Assembly (NCBI GenBank): GCA_017306015.1
Contig: JAFKJK010000007.1
Location: 310,001 to 374,000, forward strand
DNA: 64,000 nt
Reading direction: 5' to 3'
Origin: Propionibacteriaceae bacterium
GTDB taxonomy: Bacteria; Actinomycetota; Actinomycetes; Propionibacteriales; Propionibacteriaceae
In this document: positions 51,898-61,283 of the stretch, piece by piece
Layout of the letters: each line of letters opens with the position of its first letter
Position numbering within the stretch: position 1 is the stretch's first letter
Position numbers and translations under genes: made by a program
The notes under the pieces: generated by a model
What the model was told of the DNA's origin: nothing
Seen by the model: the letters and a program-made list of their open reading frames with translations, nothing else
The model's database searches: none

Positions 51898-53312
51898 CCG
51901 CCACGGTCGCCGGAATGCTCGACCGGCTCCACGCCCAGGCGTTCGCGATCTCCAACCTCGCCACCCATCCGTCCGACGAAAGATGGCGTGCCCACGCCGT
52001 CGTGTGGCCCCGGTTGGCGCTGGCCACCATGCGGGCGCTGAACAACGTCCCGGCCGGTGCGGCCGCCGATCCCGAGTTGGTGCTGGTGGACTCGATCCTG
52101 CAGCCCATCGCCCGCAACGAGTGGATCCCGACGAACTCGGATGCTCCGCCGGCGAACGTCCCGCCGGACAAGCGTCTGGTCGACATGACCCGCGTCCTGG
52201 GCGGCATCGCCGACCTGCTCAGCATCGGACTGAGGGACGTCGTCAGCGACTCCACCGCCATCCTCGGGCTACGGTCGAACCTGCTTGCCCCGGTGATGGT
52301 GGCAGCCAACTGGAGCCTGGCGACCGCCCCTGACGTCGCCCGGAACATGACGCCCCGACGCCACCTGCAGCTCGTCTCCGGGATCGGCACCGCGTTCGCG
52401 TTCGTCCCGGTAGGGCTGCGGCCCGGCCAGTACGACGACATCGCCGCGGTTCCCCACACCGAAAGCAGCCTGGACGCCGCAATGCACAACTGGCTCGACG
52501 CCACCAAGGACGCGCTCGCCACAAGGAAGGGACTCTCCGGCGTCACCCTCCAGACGATTGCCGCCGACCTCAGCGTCCTCTGCGGGACGGCAGCCGCGAC
52601 CACCCGCACTGCGATCGCGCTCGGCCAGCTCGCCGAGGATCGCGGACGTCCGGTAGTCGAGGCGATCAGCGAGGCGAACGCGAAGTGGCGCGAGGCGTCC
52701 CGCTGGCCACAGACCATCTACCTCGGCGGCGTTCGCGACACCGGACTGGCCGACGCGTCCATCCACCTTCGCCAGACCGTCGTCGACACCCTGCGGGACG
52801 GCAAGTCGTGGGCCGATCCCACGGTGATCGCCGCGCGCATGAACGGCCAGGATCTGGCCTCGGTCGCTCGGCGGGCCATGCACACCGCGGCCGAGGCCGC
52901 CCAGCTCCAGCAGGCCGCAGTCACGAACCTGTTCTTCGGCAAGGACCAGGTGATGATGGCCTCCCGGTCGCTGGAAGGTGCGACCTACATGAACAAGGCT
53001 GTCTTCACCGCCCGCCGACGTGGCACCTGGATCCCGATGCCCCGCTACGAACCCACCGGGGTCGAGGTCTACCGGGCAGCCACCACCGCCGCCAACGCCA
53101 CTGCCGCGGCTCGCCTGCTCTCCGTTGCGACCGCCCGGCCAGCCGCAGCACCCTCGACACCGACCGCCGTCGACTTCACCCAAGGGCGCATCGCAGTCGC
53201 CCGAACCGCGACCCCGAGCCCGCCGGCCCAGCGGCTGACGCAGGAACCTCCGTTCGGCATGGGAACTGGCGGTCCGTCCCCATCGCCGTCCGGCTCTTCC
53301 GTCACGCGCTAG
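51894..53312 (+). CDS. Large helical hypothetical protein of the element
   Basis: A 472-residue predominantly helical protein, Ala/Thr-rich and without signal peptide or membrane helix. The C-terminal 70 residues (Thr/Pro/Ser-rich) are disordered. No family recognised. Its place in the same operon as a small acidic gene next to the relaxase locus suggests a conjugation or maintenance role. Its length is fully open without frameshift and codon use matches its neighbours. Confidence 0.6.
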   Translation: MTATVAGMLDRLHAQAFAISNLATHPSDERWRAHAVVWPRLALATMRALNNVPAGAAADPELVLVDSILQPIARNEWIPTNSDAPPANVPPDKRLVDMTRVLGGIADLLSIGLRDVVSDSTAILGLRSNLLAPVMVAANWSLATAPDVARNMTPRRHLQLVSGIGTAFAFVPVGLRPGQYDDIAAVPHTESSLDAAMHNWLDATKDALATRKGLSGVTLQTIAADLSVLCGTAAATTRTAIALGQLAEDRGRPVVEAISEANAKWREASRWPQTIYLGGVRDTGLADASIHLRQTVVDTLRDGKSWADPTVIAARMNGQDLASVARRAMHTAAEAAQLQQAAVTNLFFGKDQVMMASRSLEGATYMNKAVFTARRRGTWIPMPRYEPTGVEVYRAATTAANATAAARLLSVATARPAAAPSTPTAVDFTQGRIAVARTATPSPPAQRLTQEPPFGMGTGGPSPSPSGSSVTR

Positions 53313-53332
53313 AGACACGCGAAGAAGGCGCC

Positions 53333-53590
53333 ATGAGCAGAATGCTCGAAGGCTTCTTGCACATGATGCAGCGCCTGGAGGACGCAATCGCTCGCCCACC
53401 CGAGAAGCATTCGCCTCCGCGCTGGCGGGCCCGCTCCGCGGCCTGGCCGGGATTCGCCGAGGCGACGATCCAGGCAATGAGTCGCGCGCCGACCAAGACC
53501 TCGACAGACCAAGAACTCGAGATCATCACCTTGGTGCTGAGGCGACCCGTCCCGCCACGCCGCGCGAGGACCTCAGCCGACGCGCCCTAG
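53333..53590 (+). CDS. Small basic hypothetical protein
   Basis: An 85-residue Arg/Pro-rich protein. GAAGAAGG lies before the ATG, and it begins 20 bp after the previous gene. Its end overlaps the convergent zinc-ribbon gene by 4 bp. Not recognised. Confidence 0.45.
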   Translation: MSRMLEGFLHMMQRLEDAIARPPEKHSPPRWRARSAAWPGFAEATIQAMSRAPTKTSTDQELEIITLVLRRPVPPRRARTSADAP

Positions 53591-54183
53591 AAGGACGGTG
53601 TCTCGAAGTCGGGGTAGTAGCGGCGTTCATGTGCGTGGAAGCGGATGAGCTTGCACTTGGGACATCGTGACGCGTGGCCGTCGAGCAGCGCCAGCAGACC
53701 ATATCGCTTCCGCACCTCGACGAAGGCCCTGCGATCGAGCGATGCGACTGACGCCGGGTCGATCCATTCGACTGGGATGCCGCAAGTCTCGCAGTGGTCC
53801 ACGTCCGGGATGCTCGGGGACGACATGCCCGGGAGTCGCGCGATAGCGCCGAAGTCGCCCTCTGGTTCGCTGATGAAGCCGATGTTGTCGCAGTTCAGGC
53901 AGACCCAGGCGTTCCCGCGCATCAGGGCAGATTGGCCGATCACATCAGCGGCCTCCGCGTAAGCCGCGGGGTTCACGTTCCTGAGCTCGTCCGGGCTGAC
54001 CCACCGGACGGGTCCTCCGCAGTGGTCACAGACCTGCCGCCCGAGCAGCGCCACCGGGTCTGGATCCTGGTTGGGTGACCGCAGCGACTCGCGGGTCTCT
54101 TGGTCGCGGGAGGCCGAGGTGTACTTCTGGCCGGTGGCCTTCATACGTGCGCGAACACGGCGCTTCCGATTCTGATTGGACAT
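53587..54183 (-). CDS. Zinc-ribbon hypothetical protein
   Basis: A 198-residue protein with four CxxC knuckles: CDHC and CLNC form one ribbon (about residues 51 and 94), CETC and CPKC a second (about 131 and 173). The N terminus is a basic tail. The two halves have the same order (CxxCGxPVxWxxP ...), so it looks like an internal duplication of one zinc-ribbon unit. It converges on the preceding operon. Probable nucleic-acid-binding role; family not known. Confidence 0.65.
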   Translation of the reverse strand: MSNQNRKRRVRARMKATGQKYTSASRDQETRESLRSPNQDPDPVALLGRQVCDHCGGPVRWVSPDELRNVNPAAYAEAADVIGQSALMRGNAWVCLNCDNIGFISEPEGDFGAIARLPGMSSPSIPDVDHCETCGIPVEWIDPASVASLDRRAFVEVRKRYGLLALLDGHASRCPKCKLIRFHAHERRYYPDFETPSF

Positions 54184-54529
54184 CGATGCCACTCCTAAGG
54201 ACGGTGCACCGCCGCGCCGGGGCACCTCTCAGTCGAGTTGCATGGTGCCAACGCAGACATCCGGTGACCCCTGGGGAGCCTTGTCCTCGCAGCCCTTGGC
54301 GCGCGGGCCCTCGGGCTCAGAGAGGGGCGAACCGGAACGCCCAATCGGGAGCATAGCGATCGGTCCGGCTGTCCGGGGTCAAAGACACGGCACTCCGCCA
54401 TCTACCTGTCAGCGACAGCCACTTCTTCGATCATCTGTCGGTCGAGACGCTGGCCTGGTGAACCTCGACGGGGACCGCCGCCGTCAGTGCCGTCCTCTAG
54501 GATCAAGCTCGGTCAACGGGAGGTGGCGC
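54184..54529. other. Gap before the defence cassette
   Basis: No gene is supported in these 346 bp. A TAGGAT box at 54498-54503 could be the -10 of the cassette promoter, with no clear -35 partner. There is no copy of the bipartite motif here, so the cassette seems to be controlled separately from the transfer genes. Confidence 0.4.
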
Positions 54530-57500
54530 GTGAAGCTCGAAGGGCTCAATTCCGCGGTGAAGCTGGCCGGCTTGATCCCTGGCGAGATCGTGACTGTGAT
54601 TGCCGCCCAGTGGCACGGCACTGATGCTGTCGAGCTGACGTACAAGACCAACGCCGGCGCGCTCGGTCAGCAGGTCGTGTTCCGCAAGGACGAAGAATCG
54701 CTCAGCCTCGCTCATGCGGGTGCTCGGCCGTTCGACGCAGCAGCGTCCGATTTCAAACTCGTCGCCGAAGCGCAGCGCATCAAGCTCGCTGGTCTGTTCG
54801 ACCCCATGCTGGCGGTAGCGACCAGTGATGTGCAGCCGTTGCCGCACCAGATCCGCGCGGTCTATGGCGAGTTGCTGCCACGCACGCCGCTGCGGTTCCT
54901 CCTGGCGGACGACCCTGGCGCCGGAAAGACGATCATGGCGGGCCTCTACATCAAGGAACTCCTGCTGCGCGATGACGTGAAGCAGTGCCTGATCGTGGCT
55001 CCGGGTGGTCTGGTGGAGCAGTGGCAGGACGAGTTGTTCTTCAAGTTCGGGTTGCGGTTCGACATCCTGACCAACCAGCTGATCGACTCCAACGTCAACT
55101 TGAACGTGTTCGAGACCAACCCGCTGCTGATAGCCCGAATGGACCAGCTGTCCCGCAACGAGGAACTCCGCGCCCAGCTGGCCGAGACCGAGTGGGATCT
55201 GATCATCGTCGACGAGGCGCACCGGATGGGCGCCCACTACTTCGGCGGCAAGTTGGAGAAGACCAAGCGCTTCCAGCTGGGTGAACTCCTCGGCAGCGTC
55301 ACTCGCCACCTGCTCCTGATGACGGCGACGCCGCACTCGGGCAAGGAGGAGGACTTCCAGCTGTTTCTCACGCTCTTGGACAAGGACCGGTTCGAAGGCA
55401 AGAACAAGAACACCACCGACACGTCGGGGATCATGCGCCGGATGGTGAAGGAGGATCTGCTCACCTTCGAGGGCAAGAAGCTGTTCCCCGAACGGATCGC
55501 CGAGACCGTCCCGTACGAACTGACCGCGCTGGAGCATGAGCTGTACGAGCAGGTCACCGATTATGTGCGGACGGGGATGAACCGGGCTCAGAAGCTGTTG
55601 GACGGTAAGCGCCGCAACACGGTGGGGTTCGCCCTCACCGTTCTGCAACGCCGCCTGGCCTCCAGCCCCGAGGCGATCTACAAGTCCTTGGTGCGCCGCT
55701 CAGAGCGGCTAGAGCGCAAGAGGACCGAGATCCAGAACGGCACCTACCGCGACCAGACCCTGACGATCGATCTGGACGAGATCGACGACGACGAGTTCAG
55801 CGCCGAAGAGATCGAGACCGTCGAGGAGGAGTTGCTCGATGCGGCGACCGCGGCTCAAACCGTTGAGGAGTTCACTGCGGAACTGCTAGAGCTGGCTGGG
55901 CTGGTGAAGCTCGCAAAGAAGGTCCGCGATGCCGGCACGGACAAGAAGTGGACTGAGCTGTCCACGATCCTGCAGGACAACGCCCTGACCACCGACGCGA
56001 ACGGGTGGCCGCGGAAGTTCATCATCTTCACCGAGCACCGCGACACCCTCGACTACTTGCAGACCCGTATCTCGACTCTGATCGGGAAGCCGGACGCGGT
56101 CCGGGCGATCCACGGCGGGGTGCGGCGTGCCGAGCGGCGCCTGATCACCGAGGAGTTCACCAAGAACCGTGACTGCCAGATTCTGATCGCCACCGACGCC
56201 GCCGGTGAGGGTCTCAACCTGCAGGCTGCGCACCTGATGGTCAACTACGACCTGCCGTGGAACCCGAACAGGATCGAGCAGCGGTTCGGACGCATCCACC
56301 GCATCGGCCAGGAAGAGGTCTGCCGGCTCTGGAACCTGGTCGCCTCAAACACCCGCGAAGGCGAGGTCTTCACCCGCCTGCTGGAGAAGCTCGACCAGAT
56401 GCGCCAAACCTACGGCGGCAAGGTCTTCGACGTCCTCGGTGAGGCGTTCAACGAGACCCCGCTGCGCACTCTGCTAATGGAAGCCATCCAGTACGGGGAA
56501 CTACCCGAGACCAAGGCGAAGATGCACCAAGTCGTCGACGCCAGCATCGGCGACGGGCTCCTCGAACTCCTCGAAGAACGTGCCCTCGCCTCCGAACACC
56601 TGGCCGAGGCAGACCTCCAGGCACTACGCGCGGCGATGGACGAGGCCCGTGCCCGCCGCCTCCAGCCGCACTACATTGAGTTGGCGTTCAAGGCCGCGTT
56701 CACCCGGCTCGGCGGCCGGATCGCCAAGCGTGAGCAGGGACGATACGAGATCAGCAACGTGCCGGCTCACATCCGGGCCAGCAAGCACGGGCCGATCGCC
56801 ACGAAGTACGACCGGGTCACGTTCGACCTGTCCCAGGTCCAGTCCGACGACCTGCCCCGCGCCGACCTGCTTGCCCCTGGACACCCTCTCCACGATGCGG
56901 TCATGGACGAAGCCATCCGCCAGTTCGGCCGCACCCTCCACAGCGGCACCATTCTGGTCTCGGCCGCCGTCGAGGAACCCCAGCTCTTGGTCGGGGTCAT
57001 CGAGGAGGTGGCCGACGCCACTGGTGAGTCCGTCGCCCGCCGATTCGGCTATGCCTACGTCAACGGCGCCGGCACCGTTCTTCCCGCCGGCCCCGCCCCG
57101 TATCTCGACTGCGTCGCCGCACCCAGCACGCCCACTGTGACCGCAGCAACTCAGCTCGCCTGGCTCGCCGACGCAGAGGGCAAGGCGACCAGCTGGATGA
57201 TCTCCCACCAGCTGCCTGAGTACCTCGCCGAGGTCCAGCCGCGCCGTTCGGCCGAACTCACCAAGGCCCGGTCGCTCGTCACCAAGCGACTCCAGGGAGA
57301 ACGCGACCGCCTCCTGCTCGATGCGGCGATCGCCGCCGAGAGGGAGCAGCACGGCGAGAAGCCGCGCGAGTCGTCCGACAGCCTCAGCCGCAAGGCCGTC
57401 GAACTCGACGTTCGGCTCCGCGCCAGGCTCGAACTGCTCGACCAGCAAGCACTGATGTCGACCAAGCCACCCCGCATCCTCACCGCTGCTCTCGTACTGC

Positions 57501-57943
57501 CGATCGCCATGGTCGCGGCCGAGGTGCCGGCCACTGTCCCGATGCACGCGAAGGAGACCAAGGAAGTCGAACGCCGCGGCGTTGACCTCGTCATAGCCCG
57601 CGAACGCGAACTCGGCCGCCACCCAGTTGAGCAGGCCTTCAACAACAAAGGCTTCGACGTCCTATCCACCGACTCAAAGGGCGACACCTACCGCATCGAA
57701 GTGAAAGCCCGCATCGACGGCGCCACCGACTTCTTCGTCACCCACAACGAAGTCATGACCGGCAAGAACGCCGCCCCCCGCTACCGCCTCGCCTTGGTCA
57801 GAGTCGACCCCCGCGGCGCTGAGCACGACGAAGTGCGCTACCTTGACGACCCCTTCTCCAAGACCGACCTCGGCGACTTTGAGGCCACCGGCATCCGCGG
57901 CGACTGGGCCAAGACGTGGGCCAAGGGGAACACACCGTTCTGA
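54530..57943 (+). CDS. SNF2-like helicase with C-terminal DUF3883 domain
   Basis: A 1137-residue ATPase. Helicase motifs: ADDPGAGKT at 126-134, DEAH at 228-231, LLMTATPHSGK, and motif VI QRFGRIHRIGQ near 590. A long middle and C-terminal part is helical, and the last 120 residues form a DUF3883 nuclease-like domain (VEQAFNNKGFDVLS, then IEVKAR, the E-x-K catalytic pattern). GTG start with GGGAGG. It closely resembles helicases (DISARM DrmD-like) that accompany DUF1156 methyltransferases. Its stop overlaps the next gene by 1 bp. Confidence 0.85.
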   Translation: MKLEGLNSAVKLAGLIPGEIVTVIAAQWHGTDAVELTYKTNAGALGQQVVFRKDEESLSLAHAGARPFDAAASDFKLVAEAQRIKLAGLFDPMLAVATSDVQPLPHQIRAVYGELLPRTPLRFLLADDPGAGKTIMAGLYIKELLLRDDVKQCLIVAPGGLVEQWQDELFFKFGLRFDILTNQLIDSNVNLNVFETNPLLIARMDQLSRNEELRAQLAETEWDLIIVDEAHRMGAHYFGGKLEKTKRFQLGELLGSVTRHLLLMTATPHSGKEEDFQLFLTLLDKDRFEGKNKNTTDTSGIMRRMVKEDLLTFEGKKLFPERIAETVPYELTALEHELYEQVTDYVRTGMNRAQKLLDGKRRNTVGFALTVLQRRLASSPEAIYKSLVRRSERLERKRTEIQNGTYRDQTLTIDLDEIDDDEFSAEEIETVEEELLDAATAAQTVEEFTAELLELAGLVKLAKKVRDAGTDKKWTELSTILQDNALTTDANGWPRKFIIFTEHRDTLDYLQTRISTLIGKPDAVRAIHGGVRRAERRLITEEFTKNRDCQILIATDAAGEGLNLQAAHLMVNYDLPWNPNRIEQRFGRIHRIGQEEVCRLWNLVASNTREGEVFTRLLEKLDQMRQTYGGKVFDVLGEAFNETPLRTLLMEAIQYGELPETKAKMHQVVDASIGDGLLELLEERALASEHLAEADLQALRAAMDEARARRLQPHYIELAFKAAFTRLGGRIAKREQGRYEISNVPAHIRASKHGPIATKYDRVTFDLSQVQSDDLPRADLLAPGHPLHDAVMDEAIRQFGRTLHSGTILVSAAVEEPQLLVGVIEEVADATGESVARRFGYAYVNGAGTVLPAGPAPYLDCVAAPSTPTVTAATQLAWLADAEGKATSWMISHQLPEYLAEVQPRRSAELTKARSLVTKRLQGERDRLLLDAAIAAEREQHGEKPRESSDSLSRKAVELDVRLRARLELLDQQALMSTKPPRILTAALVLPIAMVAAEVPATVPMHAKETKEVERRGVDLVIARERELGRHPVEQAFNNKGFDVLSTDSKGDTYRIEVKARIDGATDFFVTHNEVMTGKNAAPRYRLALVRVDPRGAEHDEVRYLDDPFSKTDLGDFEATGIRGDWAKTWAKGNTPF

Positions 57944-58458
57944 TGGGCCAGAGCACACAGTCGAGGCTGCTTGCCATTCTCGCCAATCCGCCGCTGACCG
58001 GCGGCACCCGCACCCTACGGCGCGTTAACCAGGTGGCCCAGGGGCTGGGCTACGCCGAGGTCGACGTCGCGAACTTGTTCGCCATACCTTCGCGGACGAC
58101 TGGCGACATTGAACACCTCGGAGTGGAGGAGGCAGGCTGGGTGGCGGCACGGCCCGACATCTCAGACAGGCTGACCGCCGCGACGGCAGTGCTCCTTGCC
58201 TACGGAACTACTGCGCCAACCGGCGCAGCAAGGAACCACTTTCACACGCAGGTTGACTGGCTGCATCATCTACTGGCAGAGGCGGAACTTCCGGTCTGGT
58301 GGATCGGCGACGGCCCCCGCCACCCCTCCCGCTGGCAGCGCTGGACCCACCGATTCCACCCTGACCTTGTCTTCCCCGCCGCGCTCGCGTGCAGTGTCGT
58401 TCCCGCCACGCTCAGACCGTCGCGTGCGCCCGCTAGGTTTGTCCCCAGGCCGCCGTGA
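57943..58458 (+). CDS. DUF1643-like protein within the defence cassette
   Basis: A 171-residue protein. The N-terminal half has the DUF1643 pattern: ANPPLTGGTRTLRRV, GYAEVDVANLFA and the conserved acidic turn. Its ATG overlaps the helicase stop, so it is part of the cassette. The function of DUF1643 is unknown; such proteins recur near restriction and toxin genes. Its place between helicase and methyltransferase is unusual. Confidence 0.65.
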   Translation: MGQSTQSRLLAILANPPLTGGTRTLRRVNQVAQGLGYAEVDVANLFAIPSRTTGDIEHLGVEEAGWVAARPDISDRLTAATAVLLAYGTTAPTGAARNHFHTQVDWLHHLLAEAELPVWWIGDGPRHPSRWQRWTHRFHPDLVFPAALACSVVPATLRPSRAPARFVPRPP

Positions 58459-58510
58459 GCGTGGGCCGTATGAGCGAGCCACAGAGTTGGGCTGAGAGGT
58501 CGGGCAAGTA

Positions 58511-61282
58511 GTGCAGAAGCGCAAGCTGATTGAGGTGTCGCTGCCGTTGGAAGCGATCAACCGGGAATCCTCGAGAGAGAAGTCAATCCGGCACGGACAT
58601 CCGTCGACTCTTCACCTGTGGTGGGCTCGGCGACCGCTGGCGGCTGCGCGCGCGGTGCTCTTCGCGCAGCTCGTCGACGACCCGAGTTCGCGTCCCGCCG
58701 AATTCCCCACCGAAGAGCTGCAGCGCAAAGAACGTGACCGGCTCCACCAGCTAATCGAGCGCCTGGTGGTGTGGGAGAACGTCCGCGACGACAAGCTGCT
58801 GGCCGAGGCACACGCCGAGATACTCAAATCGACCGGAGGTAACCCGCCTCCAATCCTTGACCCCTTCGCTGGAGGCGGCACAATTCCGCTTGAGGCCCAG
58901 CGACTCGGTCTGGAGGTCTATGCCTCCGACATCAACCCCGTCGCCGTCCTGATCAACAAGGCGCTGATCGAAATCCCCCCGAAGTTCGCTGATCAGCCGC
59001 CTGTCTTCCCAGGCTTGGCTGACTCCGAGTTCCGAAACTGGAAGGGTGCTGAAGGCCTCGCCGCTGACGTCCGCGCGTACGGCGCGTGGATGCGTGGCCA
59101 GGCGGAGGCACTCATTGGCGACATCTACCCAAACGCCGTACTTCCTGACGGGTCTGAAGCGAAGGCAATCGCTTGGATTTGGGCTCGCACGCTGACTTGC
59201 CCGAACCCGGCTTGCGGTATCGAGATGCCGTTGGTCCGCTCCTGGTGGCTCGGAAAGAAGAAGGGGAAGGAGGCCTACGTTGTCGCCAGGGTCATCCCCG
59301 ACCCAACCCATCCTTCAGGGCAGCGGGTGGCCTTCGGGATCGGGCACGACAAGTCCGCTGCCCCAACTCCGTCGACAGATGGGACTGTCGGTCGAGCCGG
59401 AGCGCGGTGCCTAGCTTGTGCTGCCGCCGTCGACTTGGAATTCATCCGACAAGAAGGGCGCGCTGGCCGCCTCGGACAACAGCTCATGGCGACGGTCGCC
59501 GAGGGAGCCAGATCACGGGTATATATCGCACCCAGTAGGGATCAGATCGAGGCTGCCCGCACCGGGCGTCCAACGGAGACCATCGTCGGAGATCTTCCGA
59601 GGCAGGCCTTGGGTTTCCGGGTACAGGCCTACGGCATGACTGGATGGGCCGATCTGTTCAGTGATCGCCAGTTGTCCACCCTCACGGCGCTAAGCGACCT
59701 GATCGGCGTCGTACGCGAACGAGTACTCGAGGACGCTGGAGATGCGGCGTACGCCGACGCCATCGCCACTTACCTTGGTTTCGTCGTCAGCCGGCTTACC
59801 GACTATCAGTCGACAATAACGACCTGGGCCAGTAACCCTCAGATGGAGATCCTGCGCAACATGTTCGCTCGGCAGGCAATCCAAATGACATGGGATTTTG
59901 CCGAAGGGAACCCATTCGCCGAGAGTTCCGGCAGTCTGACCAAGATGACAGGGGCGGTCGCGAATGCGATCGAGCGTCTGCCCGCGAGGAATGCCGGGAT
60001 GGCACGCCAGGCAGCAGCAGAGCGGGCGGTGAGCGCGTCGGCCCTGGTTAGCACGGACCCGCCGTACTACGACAACATCGGCTACGCAGATCTATCCGAC
60101 TTCTTCTACGTGTGGTTGCGTCGCACCCTGCGCACGATCTACCCCGATCTGCTTTCCACCATGCTGGTTCCCAAAGCAGAGGAGCTGATTGCCAACCCGT
60201 TCCGCCACGACGGCGCGGACGGTGCAAGAAGGTTTTTCGAGGACGGCTTCAACAGAGTCTTCGCCAGTGCTCGCGCTGTCGCTTTTGGGGATGCCCCCAT
60301 CGCTGTGTACTACGCGTTTAAGCAGAGCGACTCGGATGAAATCGGCGACGTATCCACCGGCTGGGAAACCCTTCTCGATGGCATGGTGCGTTCCGGGTGG
60401 GAGATCACGTCAACCTGGCCTGTCAGAACAGAGGGTCGTGGTCGCATGCGCGATATCGGATCAAACGCGCTGGCGTCCTCGATTGTATTATCACTGAGGC
60501 CGCGCCCAGACGGCGCGCCGACGATCATGCGCCGGGACTTCATCGCAGCCTTGGAGGAAGAACTCCCCTCCGCGCTCCGCAAGCTCCAGCAGGGGCAGAT
60601 CGCGCCGGTAGATCTCCCGCAGGCGGCAATTGGGCCGGGGATGGCGGTGTTCAGTCGCTACAAGGCAGTACTGGAACCCGACGGCGCGAAGATGTCGGTC
60701 CGCGCAGCGTTGGCGAGGATCAACGAAATCCTCGATCGAGTGCTGAGCGAGCAGGAGGGTGACTTTGACCCGACGACCAGATTCGCAATCCAGTGGTACC
60801 GCCAGCATGGCTACGGCGTCGGGAAGTTCGGCGATGCCGACAGCCTCGCTAGGGCTAGAAACACAACCGTCGACGTGATGGATCGAGTCGGAATCCTGAC
60901 GTCTCGCGCGGGCAACGTCCAGCTGATCAAGCCTGCAGATCTCGCATGGGACTACGACGTCCTGGCTGACCTCCAAATCAGCAACTGGGAGGCGCTGCAT
61001 CACCTGATCAAGACTTTGGAGCGAGACGGGATCATGCCCGCGGGCGACTTCCTGCGCGCGGCCTTGAGCCGTCCGGATCGCGCAGTCGACGCCGATCTTG
61101 TGAAAGAACTCGGCCACCTGTTGTTCCGGGTCGCTGAGGGGAGCGGGTGGACGAAGGATGCGCTGTCGTTCAACAACCTTGTGACCAGTTGGCCGGACAT
61201 CATCGATGTGGCCCGCGAAGAAGGCGGGAGGCAGCATTCAGCTGCCAGTCAGGGTGCGTTCGACTTCGACGAGGACGAGTGA
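58511..61282 (+). CDS. DUF1156 adenine-specific DNA methyltransferase
   Basis: A 923-residue modification enzyme. The DUF1156 start KRKLIEVSLPLEAINRES is followed by SAM motif I DPFAGGGTIPLEA (117-129), a zinc-ribbon insertion (CPNPACG near 213-219 and CLAC near 278) and the catalytic motif DPPYYDN near 516, a DPPY-type amino-methyltransferase. It should modify host DNA so the helicase/ATPase pair spares it. GTG start with GAGAGG; its stop is one base before the next gene. Confidence 0.9.
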   Translation: MQKRKLIEVSLPLEAINRESSREKSIRHGHPSTLHLWWARRPLAAARAVLFAQLVDDPSSRPAEFPTEELQRKERDRLHQLIERLVVWENVRDDKLLAEAHAEILKSTGGNPPPILDPFAGGGTIPLEAQRLGLEVYASDINPVAVLINKALIEIPPKFADQPPVFPGLADSEFRNWKGAEGLAADVRAYGAWMRGQAEALIGDIYPNAVLPDGSEAKAIAWIWARTLTCPNPACGIEMPLVRSWWLGKKKGKEAYVVARVIPDPTHPSGQRVAFGIGHDKSAAPTPSTDGTVGRAGARCLACAAAVDLEFIRQEGRAGRLGQQLMATVAEGARSRVYIAPSRDQIEAARTGRPTETIVGDLPRQALGFRVQAYGMTGWADLFSDRQLSTLTALSDLIGVVRERVLEDAGDAAYADAIATYLGFVVSRLTDYQSTITTWASNPQMEILRNMFARQAIQMTWDFAEGNPFAESSGSLTKMTGAVANAIERLPARNAGMARQAAAERAVSASALVSTDPPYYDNIGYADLSDFFYVWLRRTLRTIYPDLLSTMLVPKAEELIANPFRHDGADGARRFFEDGFNRVFASARAVAFGDAPIAVYYAFKQSDSDEIGDVSTGWETLLDGMVRSGWEITSTWPVRTEGRGRMRDIGSNALASSIVLSLRPRPDGAPTIMRRDFIAALEEELPSALRKLQQGQIAPVDLPQAAIGPGMAVFSRYKAVLEPDGAKMSVRAALARINEILDRVLSEQEGDFDPTTRFAIQWYRQHGYGVGKFGDADSLARARNTTVDVMDRVGILTSRAGNVQLIKPADLAWDYDVLADLQISNWEALHHLIKTLERDGIMPAGDFLRAALSRPDRAVDADLVKELGHLLFRVAEGSGWTKDALSFNNLVTSWPDIIDVAREEGGRQHSAASQGAFDFDEDE

Positions 61283-61283
61283 C

